A stretch of DNA of 64,000 nt from Scytonema tolypothrichoides VB-61278. GTDB taxonomy: Bacteria; Cyanobacteriota; Cyanobacteriia; Cyanobacteriales; Nostocaceae. The position numbers and the translations under genes were made by a program. Shown here one piece after another: positions 54,773 through 64,000 of this stretch. The DNA lies in the NCBI RefSeq assembly GCF_000828085.3, contig NZ_JXCA02000023.1, positions 225,655 to 289,654 on the forward strand. Reading direction: 5' to 3'. A model generated the notes under the pieces. The model searched no databases, was not told where the DNA came from, and saw nothing but the letters and a program-made list of their open reading frames with translations. Each line of letters starts with the position of its first letter. Position 1 is the first letter of the stretch.

Positions 54773-56272
54773 CTATTCGCTTTTAGTTTCAGTTGGGTTG
54801 TCTTGGGGAACAATTGGCGTTCCTGGTTCCAATTTGGAATCAGCTGAGGGCAGCACCACTTGCTCTCCAGGGCGTAGACCAGAGGTCACCTCCACATTTG
54901 TCAACCCCTCTAGCCCTAGAGTGATGTTTTTTTTCTGAGCCTTACCTTGTTTATCCCGCATCCAGACAAAGGGCTTTTCTTCTGAGCGCTGAATCGCTTC
55001 CGTGTCCAAAACCACCACGTTCTGCCGCTGTTGCAAAATAATCTCGACATTTACCTGGCTGCCAGGAATCAGCTTGCGGGAAGGGGTATTAAGTCGCACT
55101 TTTGCAGATACCGTTGCTTGCCCCGCTTGTTGGCTACTGCTTTGGCTCTCGTTCCCACTAGAGGTTGTTGCTATGGGAGACAAACTCTGCACCCGTCCCT
55201 CGAATGTCTGAGCATTGGGACCGATGACACTAATACGAGCTAATTGGTTGACGCGGACTTTAGCCGCATTCAGGGTGGAAAGCTGGAGGGACACCAGTTC
55301 TTGGGTGGGGTCGCCCAGGATGAGCAGGTCAGTACGCACCTGAACCCCTTCCCCATCCTTGACTTTGATGTCAAGAACGTTACCATTAATTGGTGCAGTC
55401 ATGACGTTGTTCTGGAGTTGCTGCTGGATTTTTTGCAGTTCAAGCCGAAGGCGCTGAAGTTCACGGATATCATTATTGACCGCTAACTGAGCATCCTGCA
55501 CAGCAGATTCAGCCTGCATAATTTTATCCCGCGTTTGCTGTTGCGTATTTTGGATCTCAAGCTGAAGGTTCTGAAGTTCGATGGTATCACTGCTGACGGT
55601 TAACTTCGCTTCCCACAGGGCAGTTTTTGCACGGCGAAGCTGTTCTTCCTGCGTCCGAAGTTCATTTTTGGGAATGAAGCCCCTTTGATCCAAAGCTTCA
55701 AGTTCTTGGAGTTTCGTTTCCTCAGCTTTGAGTTCTTCCTCAGCTTCGACAACTTTCTGGCGGTTACGTGCTACGGTGAGTTCCTGTTTTTGAATCTGCA
55801 ACTGCTTGTTGGTCTGGTTTTCCTGTTTAGCTACTTTTAGCTTTTCCTCAGCTTCGACAACTTTCTGGCGGTTACGTGCTAAGGTGAGTTCCTGTTTTTG
55901 AATTTGCAACTGCTGGTTGGCGAGGATAGTTTGGCGCTCGGGGTTACGCAGAATAATCAGCGGCTGACCGGACTTGACTTGCTCCCCAAGCCGCACTAGC
56001 ACCTGCTCAACTGCGCCTTCTGCTGGAGACTTAAGGGTCTGTTGACCACGCAGTTCAAGGGTGCCGCTTTCATTGATAGTGGTTTCAATGTTGCCCCGTT
56101 CTACGGTAACTACAGGCAGCGCCGCCGATTCTGCAGGTCGATTCCGAGTCTGGATATACACCAGCCAGCCCCCGGTGCTAACCAGAGCCAAAACTCCTGA
56201 CCAGGCTAACCATTGAACTCCAGATTTGAATTTCTTTACAGTTGGCATTGAGATAAGCACGCTGCCAGTCAA
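54773..56272 (-). CDS. HlyD/MacA-type membrane fusion protein (periplasmic adaptor)
   Basis: A 499-residue adaptor. An N-terminal membrane anchor (about 20-38) precedes the lipoyl-like barrel-sandwich half (VEQVLVRLGEQVKSGQPLII). A long coiled coil follows (about 115-290), then the second barrel-sandwich half (APINGNVLDIKVKDGEGVQV) and the beta-barrel domains. Within the coil, LQIQKQELTLARNRQKVVEA is repeated 36 residues later nearly unchanged, a recent duplication that would lengthen the hairpin. The start may be at residue 9 (MPTVKKF). It is the upstream gene of a two-gene unit with the permease. Confidence 0.92.
   Translation of the reverse strand: MTGSVLISMPTVKKFKSGVQWLAWSGVLALVSTGGWLVYIQTRNRPAESAALPVVTVERGNIETTINESGTLELRGQQTLKSPAEGAVEQVLVRLGEQVKSGQPLIILRNPERQTILANQQLQIQKQELTLARNRQKVVEAEEKLKVAKQENQTNKQLQIQKQELTVARNRQKVVEAEEELKAEETKLQELEALDQRGFIPKNELRTQEEQLRRAKTALWEAKLTVSSDTIELQNLQLEIQNTQQQTRDKIMQAESAVQDAQLAVNNDIRELQRLRLELQKIQQQLQNNVMTAPINGNVLDIKVKDGEGVQVRTDLLILGDPTQELVSLQLSTLNAAKVRVNQLARISVIGPNAQTFEGRVQSLSPIATTSSGNESQSSSQQAGQATVSAKVRLNTPSRKLIPGSQVNVEIILQQRQNVVVLDTEAIQRSEEKPFVWMRDKQGKAQKKNITLGLEGLTNVEVTSGLRPGEQVVLPSADSKLEPGTPIVPQDNPTETKSE
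55736..55925. repeat. Direct repeat (108-bp period) in the HlyD coiled coil
   Basis: The roughly 80-bp block starting at about 55741 with CAGCTTCGACAACTTTCTGG recurs at about 55849 with only a few changes (TACGTGCTACGG vs TACGTGCTAAGG). The period of 108 bp equals 36 codons, so the reading frame is kept. Confidence 0.85.
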
Positions 56273-56437
56273 TGAAGTTACTTGTGATGGAATTAGCTGC
56301 TTTATTGTCTAATCCCTCTTCAATATTTTGATATGAAATCTAGAAATTCAAGGATTTGAAATTTATTTTATATGCATAACTAAAGTAATTATGTTTTTTT
56401 TAAAGCTTTCATATTCAAAAACAAAGGTACTTTTATC

Positions 56438-56749
56438 TAGGACTTACGCACTGTACAAAAAGACCGGACCCGTGCATAACGTGGGCGATTGCCTTTGGCA
56501 CTGGCACCTGTGCAATCGTGAGGGAAGCATTGTCTGTATTTGCGGATCAATTGCACTGCGGCGGCAAAATTTTTCAGCTATCTACAATCCACGTTCCATC
56601 TTCCGCTAGTGCATAAGTTGATTTCACTTACACCTATATGAGAAGTAGAAGGAATCCTCGCTAGTTCAAAACCCCGACTTTGTTGAGGTGATTTATGTCT
56701 ACTATGGCAAAACCCACACAATCAAAATTTTGTTAATGCGTAAGTCCTA
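56438..56749. mobile_element. MITE, 312 bp, with TIRs and 5-bp target duplication
   Basis: TAGGACTTACGCA (56438-56450) is repeated in perfect inverse as TGCGTAAGTCCTA (56737-56749). The five bases TTATC stand directly before (56433-56437) and after (56750-56754) as target-site duplication. No transposase is encoded. The ends are those of an insertion-sequence-type element, so it is a non-autonomous MITE in the gap between the HlyD-type and HTH genes. It contains a 35-bp repeat (56485-56519). Confidence 0.9.
56485..56519. repeat. 35-bp palindromic repeat, copy 4, inside the MITE
   Basis: GCGATTGCCTTTGGCACTGG starts it and CAATCGT ends it. It has the same length as the copies at 17392, 39814 and 40699 and is closest to the copy at 17392 (GCGATTGGCTTTGCCACTGC). 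The last base differs from the ATCGC consensus. Confidence 0.65.
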
Positions 56750-57000
56750 TTATCTTACAAATCAAAGTGTAGTGATGCGCTCAACTGTTCACACGGGCTA
56801 TGTCTTTGGTTGTAGATGCTGCCTTGTCACAGCCTCAACATCTCATAAAGCGACACAGGTGACCGCTACCAAGACTAATGTGAATTTTTGTAACGAGTTG
56901 CAGGATTGCTGGACTTTTGATTCCGAGAAGTAGGCAGAGGTTCGCTGCCGAGCATCCAAACGAACTTCCAACACCCCAAGTTTTACCAGAAGGAATTGCT

Positions 57001-57582
57001 GTGGAAAACCAAAACCAAGGTCTTTACCTAACACCTAGAGATCGCAAGCTGCTGCTGAAAAGCCTAGAAGCCGAGTTACGTCCAGAATATCGCCGTCGTA
57101 TTGAAATCATGCTATTGGCAGATGCGGGTCAATCTCAAGCACAAATCTGTGAAGCACTGTTGTGTGCTCAAGAAACTGCACGGTACTGGATTGCTATGGC
57201 ACAGACAGGTAACGCTCATAACTGGGGCGATCGCCCGATAGGACGCCCCAAGACTGTGAATGAGCAATATCTCGCTCGGTTGAAAGAATTGGCAAGCCAT
57301 AGTCCGCGTGAGTATGGCTATCCATTTAAACGCTGGACAGCACAATGGTTAAGCAAGCATCTGGTAAAAGAATTGGGAATTCAGGTTAGCACTTGCCACA
57401 TTAACCGCCTGCTCAAGGAGATGGGGCTTTCCACTCGACAGAAAGACAACACAACTGAGAAAAAAACCTCTAGCCAACACAATTGCGGCATTATAATTCA
57501 AGATTTGCCACCAAGTAATTGCTACAACAACAGAAATCTCACAACGGACTGCCCTCTCCTCGCTCCAGAGCTTGTTCATTGA
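57001..57582 (+). CDS. Helix-turn-helix protein resembling an IS630 N-terminal half
   Basis: A soluble protein of about 193 residues. It begins YLTPRDRKLLLKSLEAELRP, then an HTH at about RRIEIMLLADAGQSQAQICE to AQETARYWI, then GRPKTVNEQYLARLKELASH and a second HTH-like WTAQWLSKHLVKELGI. The layout is like the DNA-binding half of IS630-type transposases, but no DDE part follows, and the C-terminal 40 residues are polar. It could be a domesticated regulator. The frame is open from TTG 56917. GTG 57001 has AGAAGGA six bases upstream and is preferred. It precedes the sigma factor by 103 bp. Confidence 0.65.
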   Translation: MENQNQGLYLTPRDRKLLLKSLEAELRPEYRRRIEIMLLADAGQSQAQICEALLCAQETARYWIAMAQTGNAHNWGDRPIGRPKTVNEQYLARLKELASHSPREYGYPFKRWTAQWLSKHLVKELGIQVSTCHINRLLKEMGLSTRQKDNTTEKKTSSQHNCGIIIQDLPPSNCYNNRNLTTDCPLLAPELVH

Positions 57583-57685
57583 CTCAAAATGTAAACAATT
57601 GTAAAAAATACAGTTGTTTTGCATAAAGTGCCATGCTGTGATCACGATAAAGAAATAGGAGTTCACTTCGGCTCTTGAACAAGGT

Positions 57686-58336
57686 TTGGAGTTTCAAGTA
57701 ATGACCAGAGATGAACTTGATTCGTATCTGCTACACCTTGCAACTGTTGCACAGCGACACCCGCCGCATTCCCAGGAACGGCAAATCGCTTTAACAAAGC
57801 TAATTCACACCATTGTGCGCTTTGGCAATCTTTGGTATCCATCCAAAAATCAATTTTTCAGTAATGTTCAAGATATTTACAATGAAGCACGTCAGGAACT
57901 TTTTCTTTATATTTGTCAAAATATTGACAAATACGACCCGGTACGCGGTACGGTTTTGGTATGGGTTAATGTTCTTTTGGAACGACGATTTTTTAAAGAT
58001 ACTCTTCGGAAAAACCTTAGTCATAGTTCCATAACAAAAATGACTATTACCGACCTAGATAATCTTGCCTTACCTGATGAATCACAAGACCTCACAACAG
58101 TCGTTAAGGAATGTATAGAATCAGACCCAGAAGACATTTTTAAAAATGAATATATAGAGAAATGTCCTCAAGCAACGTTTCAAGCATTAGCTATGCTCAG
58201 ATTCTCTGGAAAATCATGGAAAGAGATTTCAGCAGAATTTGAAATAAAAGTTCCTACATTGAGCAGCTTTTATTACAGATGTATCAAAAAGCTTTCTTTT
58301 AAGTTAAAAGAATATTGTGAAAATCAGGTAGATTAA
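57686..58336 (+). CDS. Divergent sigma-70-family RNA polymerase sigma factor
   Basis: A 216-residue protein of ECF-like size. Region 2 is around NVQDIYNEARQELFLYICQN and DKYDPVRGTVLVWVNVLLER. Region 4 is at the end, FSGKSWKEISAEFEIKVPTL followed by FYYRCIKKLSFKLKEY, with a helix-turn-helix shape. The sequence is diverged from housekeeping factors, and no anti-sigma gene is adjacent. The next gene, a DUF1822 protein, starts 15 bp after the stop. I recall this sigma-DUF1822 pairing from other cyanobacteria. The regulon is unknown. Confidence 0.82.
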   Translation: MEFQVMTRDELDSYLLHLATVAQRHPPHSQERQIALTKLIHTIVRFGNLWYPSKNQFFSNVQDIYNEARQELFLYICQNIDKYDPVRGTVLVWVNVLLERRFFKDTLRKNLSHSSITKMTITDLDNLALPDESQDLTTVVKECIESDPEDIFKNEYIEKCPQATFQALAMLRFSGKSWKEISAEFEIKVPTLSSFYYRCIKKLSFKLKEYCENQVD

Positions 58337-58351
58337 GGAATAGGTGTACAA

Positions 58352-59335
58352 ATGAGAGGAAATTTATCAGAATCTTTAACCTTTACGGTACCGATAAGCT
58401 TAGATGCTCACGCACTTGGAGAACGTTTCCGAAATAAACATAGGAATCCTCAGAAAGCCAAACAGGTTTATCTCAATACTTTGGCAGTATTTTCTGTCCA
58501 GTTTTATCTGCGTTGTATGGGAATTCAAACTTCTTGGGAGGAAAGTTTAAGTTGGAACCCTCTCATACAAACTCTCATGGATGTTGCTGATTTAGAAGTT
58601 ATTGGTTTAGGAAAAATAGAATGTCTCCCAGTGTTACCTAACGAGCAAGTTATTCATGTTCCACTAGAAGTTTGTTTAGATAGAATTGGCTATGTAGCTG
58701 TACAGTTTGAGTCATCACTTGAAGAAGCAACATTACTAGGATTTGTTAAAACAGTTCCCGATGACGGTGAGTTACTTCTAAGCCAGTTGGGTTCCCTTGA
58801 AGATTTACTTATACACCTGAACCAACTTATTGATAGCAAAGCGTGGCACTCTGATGCCATAAAAGTTAAACAGCCAATTCACTTGAGCCAGTGGTTTCTG
58901 AATGTTGTTGATGCTGGTTGGCAGACTATAGAATCACTTTTGAATCCGCAACAATCAGAACTAGTTTTTAGATTTCGAGGAACTGAACACACTTTAGTTC
59001 ACCCAAAAAATTCAACTTCTAGTCTACAGAAAGGTAAACTGCTAGACTTAGGACGAGATTCCAAAAGTCAAATCATCGCTTTAGTGATAGGACTGCTCCC
59101 AGTCTCAAGAGAAGAAATAAATATCGGTGTTAAAGTGTACCCAACTGCTGGTCAAAGTCACTTACCAGAAGAACTTGAACTGATAGTATTGGATTCAGAT
59201 GGAATAGCAGTCATGCAAGCAACTGCGAGAAATACAAAAAGTATTCAACTAAACTTTAGTAGCGAAATTGGAGAACGTTTTAGCGTTAAAATTGCTTTAG
59301 GTGATGTCAGTTTGACAGAGTTTTTTCTAACCTAA
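58352..59335 (+). CDS. DUF1822 family protein
   Basis: A 327-residue protein of unknown function. It opens LTFTVPISLDAHALGERFRN and has RNPQKAKQVYLNTLAVFSVQ and FYLRCMGIQTSWEESLSWNP, the DUF1822 N-terminal pattern. The middle has PLEVCLDRIGYVAVQFESSL and the C-terminal part is beta-rich (EINIGVKVYPTAGQSHLPEE). No signal or membrane segment is seen. It is probably co-transcribed with the sigma factor gene and may modulate it. The family is cyanobacterial. Confidence 0.85.
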   Translation: MRGNLSESLTFTVPISLDAHALGERFRNKHRNPQKAKQVYLNTLAVFSVQFYLRCMGIQTSWEESLSWNPLIQTLMDVADLEVIGLGKIECLPVLPNEQVIHVPLEVCLDRIGYVAVQFESSLEEATLLGFVKTVPDDGELLLSQLGSLEDLLIHLNQLIDSKAWHSDAIKVKQPIHLSQWFLNVVDAGWQTIESLLNPQQSELVFRFRGTEHTLVHPKNSTSSLQKGKLLDLGRDSKSQIIALVIGLLPVSREEINIGVKVYPTAGQSHLPEELELIVLDSDGIAVMQATARNTKSIQLNFSSEIGERFSVKIALGDVSLTEFFLT

Positions 59336-59399
59336 AGCTCACCAGACCAAATGACTTGTGATCTTTGCAATACCTATGTTTAATTTATTAAGGAAACGA

Positions 59400-59580
59400 A
59401 GAACCTCACCCGCCTGCGGCACCCTCTCCTACCTTGCGGGAAGCCTTATGCCTCCGGCACGGGTGCGCAAGAGCGGGTATGTCCAGAGGACACGCTACGC
59501 TTTGCGCATACGCCACCTCCTGTACCCTGACCGAACCCTTTCAGCAGTCTTCCCTCGTCGGGAAACCCTCACTTGATCGC
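59400..59580. repeat. Intergenic palindromic repeat cluster
   Basis: The 352-bp gap (59336-59687) is rich in palindromes: GGGTATGTCCAGAGGACACG, GCATGCCTCCGGCACGG-like sequence near 59450, and CGCTACGCTTTGCGCATACGCC. They relate to repeats at 33148 and 38541. The open frames here are repeat-derived. It also must hold the purA promoter; nothing specific was recognised. Confidence 0.55.
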
Positions 59581-59672
59581 TGCTTCACCACCGGACTGGT
59601 TCCAGAAGTCTAATCGCAAATTTGACAAAAGTCAGAAAATTTGCTATAAATAGTTTTTTGTGCAAACTTTAG

Positions 59673-61031
<1,359 letters not shown>

Positions 61032-61112
61032 AGCGAACAACAGAGCGCAATGCCTTGTGCCCGTACTAAGTGATAGTATCAAAATCTCAAATCTAAAATC
61101 TAAAATCGGAAA

Positions 61113-61745
61113 ATGGAGCTAACAGTCGATTGTCAGAAGCGACCAGAAGGCACTAAGCCCAATGCTTTGCGCCGTTCTGGAAAAATCCCCGCGAATTTGT
61201 ACGGTCATAAAGGTACCGAAGCAATTTCTCTCGTCCTTGATGCTAAAGTTGTTGAACGCCTGCTCATCAAGGCTTCGGTTAATAATACTTTGATTGACCT
61301 TAATATTACTGATGCTCCTTGGCGGGGAAAAACCTTGCTACGGGAAGTTCAGTCTCATCCAGCAAAACGTACGACTTACCACCTGAGCTTTTTTGCCGTT
61401 GCAGGTCACGGTGATACTGATGTGGAAGTACCTGTGAATTTTGTCGGAGAACCAGTCGGTGTGAAGCTAGAAGACGGTGTATTGGACACACAAATTACAG
61501 TCGTGTCGCTGCGTTGTGCACCAGAAAATATTCCGGAAGCGATTTCGGTTGATGTCTCCAACCTGCACGTAGGAGATAGTTTGTATGTCGATGCACTTAA
61601 TTTACCTGCAAATGTGACATATTTGGGTGATTCTGAACAAGCTATTGTTAGAATTTTGGGCCGACAAGTTAATGCTGAGGCTGAGGCTGAGGCTGAGGCT
61701 GCGGCTGCGGCTGAGTCAGAATCGGCAACATCAGAACAAGCTTAG
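61113..61745 (+). CDS. rplY: 50S ribosomal protein L25/general stress protein Ctc
   Basis: A 210-residue protein of the long (Ctc/TL5) type, which binds 5S r[23 protein letters not shown] is the L25 signature, and the second domain has [20 protein letters not shown] and [16 protein letters not shown]. The C-terminal tail is an alanine-glutamate tandem repeat ([17 protein letters not shown]), encoded by repeats of GCTGAG. A terminator follows 23 bp after the stop. Confidence 0.96.
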   Translation: MELTVDCQKRPEGTKPNALRRSGKIPANLYGHKGTEAISLVLDAKVVERLLIKASVNNTLIDLNITDAPWRGKTLLREVQSHPAKRTTYHLSFFAVAGHGDTDVEVPVNFVGEPVGVKLEDGVLDTQITVVSLRCAPENIPEAISVDVSNLHVGDSLYVDALNLPANVTYLGDSEQAIVRILGRQVNAEAEAEAEAAAAAESESATSEQA

Positions 61746-61768
61746 AATTTGATATAGTTACAAAGAAC

Positions 61769-61797
61769 ACCAGGGGTTGACCTCTGGTTTTTTTGTA
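61769..61797 (+). terminator. Rho-independent terminator after rplY
   Basis: ACCAGGGG (61769-61776) pairs with CCTCTGGT (61781-61788), with one G-T pair and a TTGA loop, followed by a T-run. Confidence 0.85.
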
Positions 61798-61839
61798 TCT
61801 TAATTTTAACCGCCAAGACGCCAAGGACGCAAAGAAAAA

Positions 61840-63387
61840 ATGACAGAAGTTTCTATGCCCCCTTTAATTCAGCAAATGTTGCAGCCTGAGTTTTATCCGC
61901 ATCAGGTGAAGGAACCTATTCAATTGGTTCAGACGCATATTTCTTATGTTCTGTTGACTGGGGATTATGCATACAAAGTGAAAAAGCCGATGAATTTTGG
62001 CTTTTTGGATTTTTCAACTTTGGACAAGCGGGGACATTTTTGTCAGGAGGAGTTGCGTTTAAATCAGCGAGGTGCTGGAGAACTTTATTTAGAGGTGTTC
62101 CCGGTGACTCAAGTTGGGGAACAGTACCAACTGGGAGGAACGGGAGAACCAGTGGAATATGTGCTGAAAATGCTCCAGTTCCCTCAGGAGACGCTGTTTA
62201 GCAAAATGTTTGAGCAGAATCAGTTAGATGAGGGACTTGTAGAAGAGTTAGGACGAGTCGTCGCTGAATATCATGATACCAAAACTGTAACGAATGATTA
62301 CATTCGCTCTTTTGGTGAGGTAGACCAAGTTCGGGCTGCATTTGACGAGAATTACGAGCAAACGGAAAAATATATTGGTGGTCCCCAGACGCAGAAGCAG
62401 TTTGAAGAAACAAAGCAAGACACAGATAAATTTTTTGCGGAACGTGGCGAACTCTTTAAAAGGAGAATTCAAAACAACTATGTTCGAGAATGCCACGGGG
62501 ATTTGCACTTAGGCAATATTTGTTTGTGGCGTGATAAAATTTGGCTGTTTGACTGCATCGAGTTTAATGAGCTGTTTCGCTTTGTCGATGTGATGTTTGA
62601 TGTTGCTTATGCTGTCATGGATTTGGAAGGCCAGCAACGTCCAGATTTGAGTAATGCTTATTTAAATACTTACCTTGAGGTGACTGGCGATTGGGAAGGG
62701 TTGCAGGTATTGCCCATTTATTTAAGCCGTCAATCTTATGTTCGGGCAAAGGTGACTTCATTTTTATTAGATGACCCAAGTGTATCTTCTTCAGTAAAGG
62801 AAGAGGTGGCAAAAAAAGCAGCTAATTATTACAAGCAGGCTTGGGAATATACAAAACCCCGTCAAGGGCGACTGATTTTGATGTCGGGTTTGTCGGGTTC
62901 TGGTAAAAGTACGACAGCGCGATATTTAGCTCGTCAATTGGGGGCGATTCACGTTCGTTCGGATGCAGTGCGAAAACATTTGGGGGGAATTCCGTTGATG
63001 GAACGCGGTGGTGATGATTTGTACACCAACGCGATGACTGAGAAAACTTATGGACGACTGTTGGAATTAGGAATTTTGTTGGCAAAAGAAGGGTATGTGG
63101 TGATTTTGGATGCTAAGTATGACCGACAGGGGTTACGTGAGGAGGCGATCGCCGCTGCTGCCCCGCATAAACTTCCCCTCGAAATTATCTCCTGTACAGC
63201 ACCACCATCCGTTTTGCAACAACGACTGAATAACCGTACTGGCGATATTGCTGATGCCACGGCTGATTTATTAGCGTCTCAACTTCAGCAAGCTGAACCC
63301 TTGACAGAAAAAGAACAACTACTGGCTAAAATTGTGGATACAACTCAACCAATAGAGGCACAATTAGAGAATATTATTCGCCAATAG
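61840..63387 (+). CDS. Aminoglycoside-phosphotransferase-like / AAA P-loop kinase fusion
   Basis: A 515-residue two-domain protein. The N-terminal half (about 1-335) is of APH kinase-like fold: YAYKVKKPMNFGFLDFST, VRECHGDLHLGNICLWRDKI (catalytic HGDLHLGN) and WLFDCIEFNELFRFVD (the DFG-like position). The C-terminal half (about 345-500) is a P-loop kinase with LMSGLSGSGKSTTARYLARQ and IHVRSDAVRKHLGG, like gluconate/CPT-like kinases. The two-kinase fusion is known in many bacteria, but the substrate is unknown. The start follows a repeat stretch (CCGCCAAGACGCCAAGGACG); its AAGGA could serve as a distant ribosome-binding site. It is 14 bp upstream of the next gene. Confidence 0.9.
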   Translation: MTEVSMPPLIQQMLQPEFYPHQVKEPIQLVQTHISYVLLTGDYAYKVKKPMNFGFLDFSTLDKRGHFCQEELRLNQRGAGELYLEVFPVTQVGEQYQLGGTGEPVEYVLKMLQFPQETLFSKMFEQNQLDEGLVEELGRVVAEYHDTKTVTNDYIRSFGEVDQVRAAFDENYEQTEKYIGGPQTQKQFEETKQDTDKFFAERGELFKRRIQNNYVRECHGDLHLGNICLWRDKIWLFDCIEFNELFRFVDVMFDVAYAVMDLEGQQRPDLSNAYLNTYLEVTGDWEGLQVLPIYLSRQSYVRAKVTSFLLDDPSVSSSVKEEVAKKAANYYKQAWEYTKPRQGRLILMSGLSGSGKSTTARYLARQLGAIHVRSDAVRKHLGGIPLMERGGDDLYTNAMTEKTYGRLLELGILLAKEGYVVILDAKYDRQGLREEAIAAAAPHKLPLEIISCTAPPSVLQQRLNNRTGDIADATADLLASQLQQAEPLTEKEQLLAKIVDTTQPIEAQLENIIRQ

Positions 63388-63401
63388 GTAGGCTACATCT
63401 T

Positions 63402-63899
63402 ATGGCACCACCGCAACTCAACTTTTCACCAAACTTCGTCACTCAAATCTTATTAGGGTTATTTTTTACACTAGTCTTTTTGAGCACGGGATACGATCCA
63501 GCCCTCAGTATTTTTCTGGGTGTATTGGGTGGTTTTGCCTTGGGCTGGGTGACAGCATCAACCAAAAGTGGGCCCCAGTCATCTACAGTCGCTACCTCTG
63601 AGGGCGTTGATGCGGGCTTGAAGTATTGGTTATTTTTCTTACTTGGCTTTGTGTTCGCAGGGTATCAACCACCTATGAGTATTTTCTTGGGTGCGATCGC
63701 TGGTATAGGCGGGGGCTGGACGATTGCTTGGTGGCAAAGCAAGGAAGAATCAAGAACTCAACTACCACAAGAACAACTAGAACAAATCGACGAAGCTGAA
63801 GTTTCTGGTGAAAGATCAAGCAGACGCCAAGTTAAGAAAACCACTCGACGTTTTCGTCGCCGTCCTGGAAGTTTTAATTTCAAATTTTGGGAAAAATAG
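63402..63899 (+). CDS. Small membrane protein of unknown function
   Basis: A protein of 165 residues with two similar hydrophobic units: LGLFFTLVFLSTGYDPALSI with FLGVLGGFALGWVTAS, and LLGFVFAGYQPPMSIFLGAI with GIGGGWTIAWW. Each has a helix, a short GY(D/Q)P loop and a glycine-rich second helix, so it arose by internal duplication. A basic C-terminal tail (RRQVKKTTRRFRRRPGS) could bind nucleic acid, lipid or the membrane surface. It starts 14 bp after the kinase fusion and is likely in its operon. Confidence 0.75.
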   Translation: MAPPQLNFSPNFVTQILLGLFFTLVFLSTGYDPALSIFLGVLGGFALGWVTASTKSGPQSSTVATSEGVDAGLKYWLFFLLGFVFAGYQPPMSIFLGAIAGIGGGWTIAWWQSKEESRTQLPQEQLEQIDEAEVSGERSSRRQVKKTTRRFRRRPGSFNFKFWEK

Positions 63900-63907
63900 T
63901 CAGCAAC

Positions 63908-63926
63908 TCCCGACTATAAGTCGGGA
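63908..63926. terminator. Short hairpin after the last gene
   Basis: TCCCGACT (63908-63915) pairs with AGTCGGGA (63919-63926) around ATA, without a T-run. It may be a weak terminator of the upstream operon or a repeat. Confidence 0.45.
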
Positions 63927-64000
63927 TTACTGACAAGCCCAGTATTTTCTTCACTTCTTTGATGAATTGGTTCAAAATTTGAGGTAAGTTGTTGATTTCT

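Noticed and set aside
56391-56609. 72-codon frame at the MITE
   Set aside because: It crosses the MITE boundary and its terminal repeat, so it is not a real gene.
59358-59576. 72-codon frame before purA
   Set aside because: It translates a dispersed palindromic repeat cluster.
61811-61836. CCGCCAAGACGCCAAGGACG as a possible regulatory site
   Set aside because: It is a widely dispersed cyanobacterial intergenic repeat; a similar GCAGAGGCGCAGAG type stands near 28513.

Overview
The window is a cyanobacterial chromosome segment, most likely from a filamentous heterocyst-former (Nostocales). The octamer GCGATCGC (HIP1) recurs throughout, inside and outside genes. The gene set is typically cyanobacterial: DUF1822, DUF3616 and DUF2834 proteins, xisI, a GUN4-domain kinase, a ChlH-type chelatase subunit, multi-PAS kinases and a CVNH lectin. 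Intergenic DNA is rich in short tandem repeats and palindromes of the kind known from this group. I saw no rRNA, tRNA or CRISPR array.

Layout. (1) 1-5.2 kb: tail of an IS630-type transposase, a TspO-like membrane protein, an uncharacterised one-TM protein, a TetR regulator, a DUF2834 protein and a methyltransferase. (2) 5.2-27.9 kb: an exopolysaccharide (EPS) locus with a Wzc-type tyrosine kinase, GH10 glycanase, three glycosyltransferases, Wzy/WaaL-type polymerase or ligase, Wzx flippase, an A-PCP-TE NRPS-like protein, a mannose-6-phosphate isomerase-type cupin, two sensor kinases with a NarL-type regulator, a WecB/TagA/CpsF transferase, a STAS protein and a WcaJ/WbaP-type initiating sugar transferase. 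A conserved module of about 98 bp lies upstream of three of its transcription units, always in the same orientation relative to the gene. (3) 27.9-30.2 kb: a gene graveyard holding an antisense fragment of a chlH-like gene, a DevA-like ATPase relic, an internally deleted xisH beside an intact xisI, and a Ser/Thr kinase cut by one nonsense codon. (4) 30.3-39.3 kb: a GUN4-domain kinase tail to tail with a ChlH-like protein, then CHAD, DUF3616 and UspA proteins. (5) 40.2-49.9 kb: a phosphorelay block of a GAF/PAS kinase with a broken receiver, a REC-wHTH-Hpt-REC-GGDEF protein, a 1518-residue multi-PAS hybrid kinase and a stand-alone receiver. (6) 49.9-56.3 kb: TolC-type channel, secreted CVNH lectin, MacB-type permease and HlyD-type adaptor, with no ABC ATPase. 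(7) 56.4-59.6 kb: a 312-bp MITE with perfect inverted repeats and target duplication, an HTH protein, a divergent sigma-70 factor and a DUF1822 protein. (8) 59.7-64 kb: purA, rplY, a fused phosphotransferase/P-loop kinase and a small membrane protein.

How it may work together: the EPS genes give chain initiation, elongation, flipping, polymerisation, length control and possibly trimming. The embedded kinases, the response regulator and the shared upstream module suggest coordinated control. This is inferred from layout, not shown by the sequence. Two repeat observations stand out. Inserts of 27 nt, in frame where they fall in genes, sit inside HIP1-like sites at several loci. A hairpin element with CTCTCCAAAAAT arms occurs twice.
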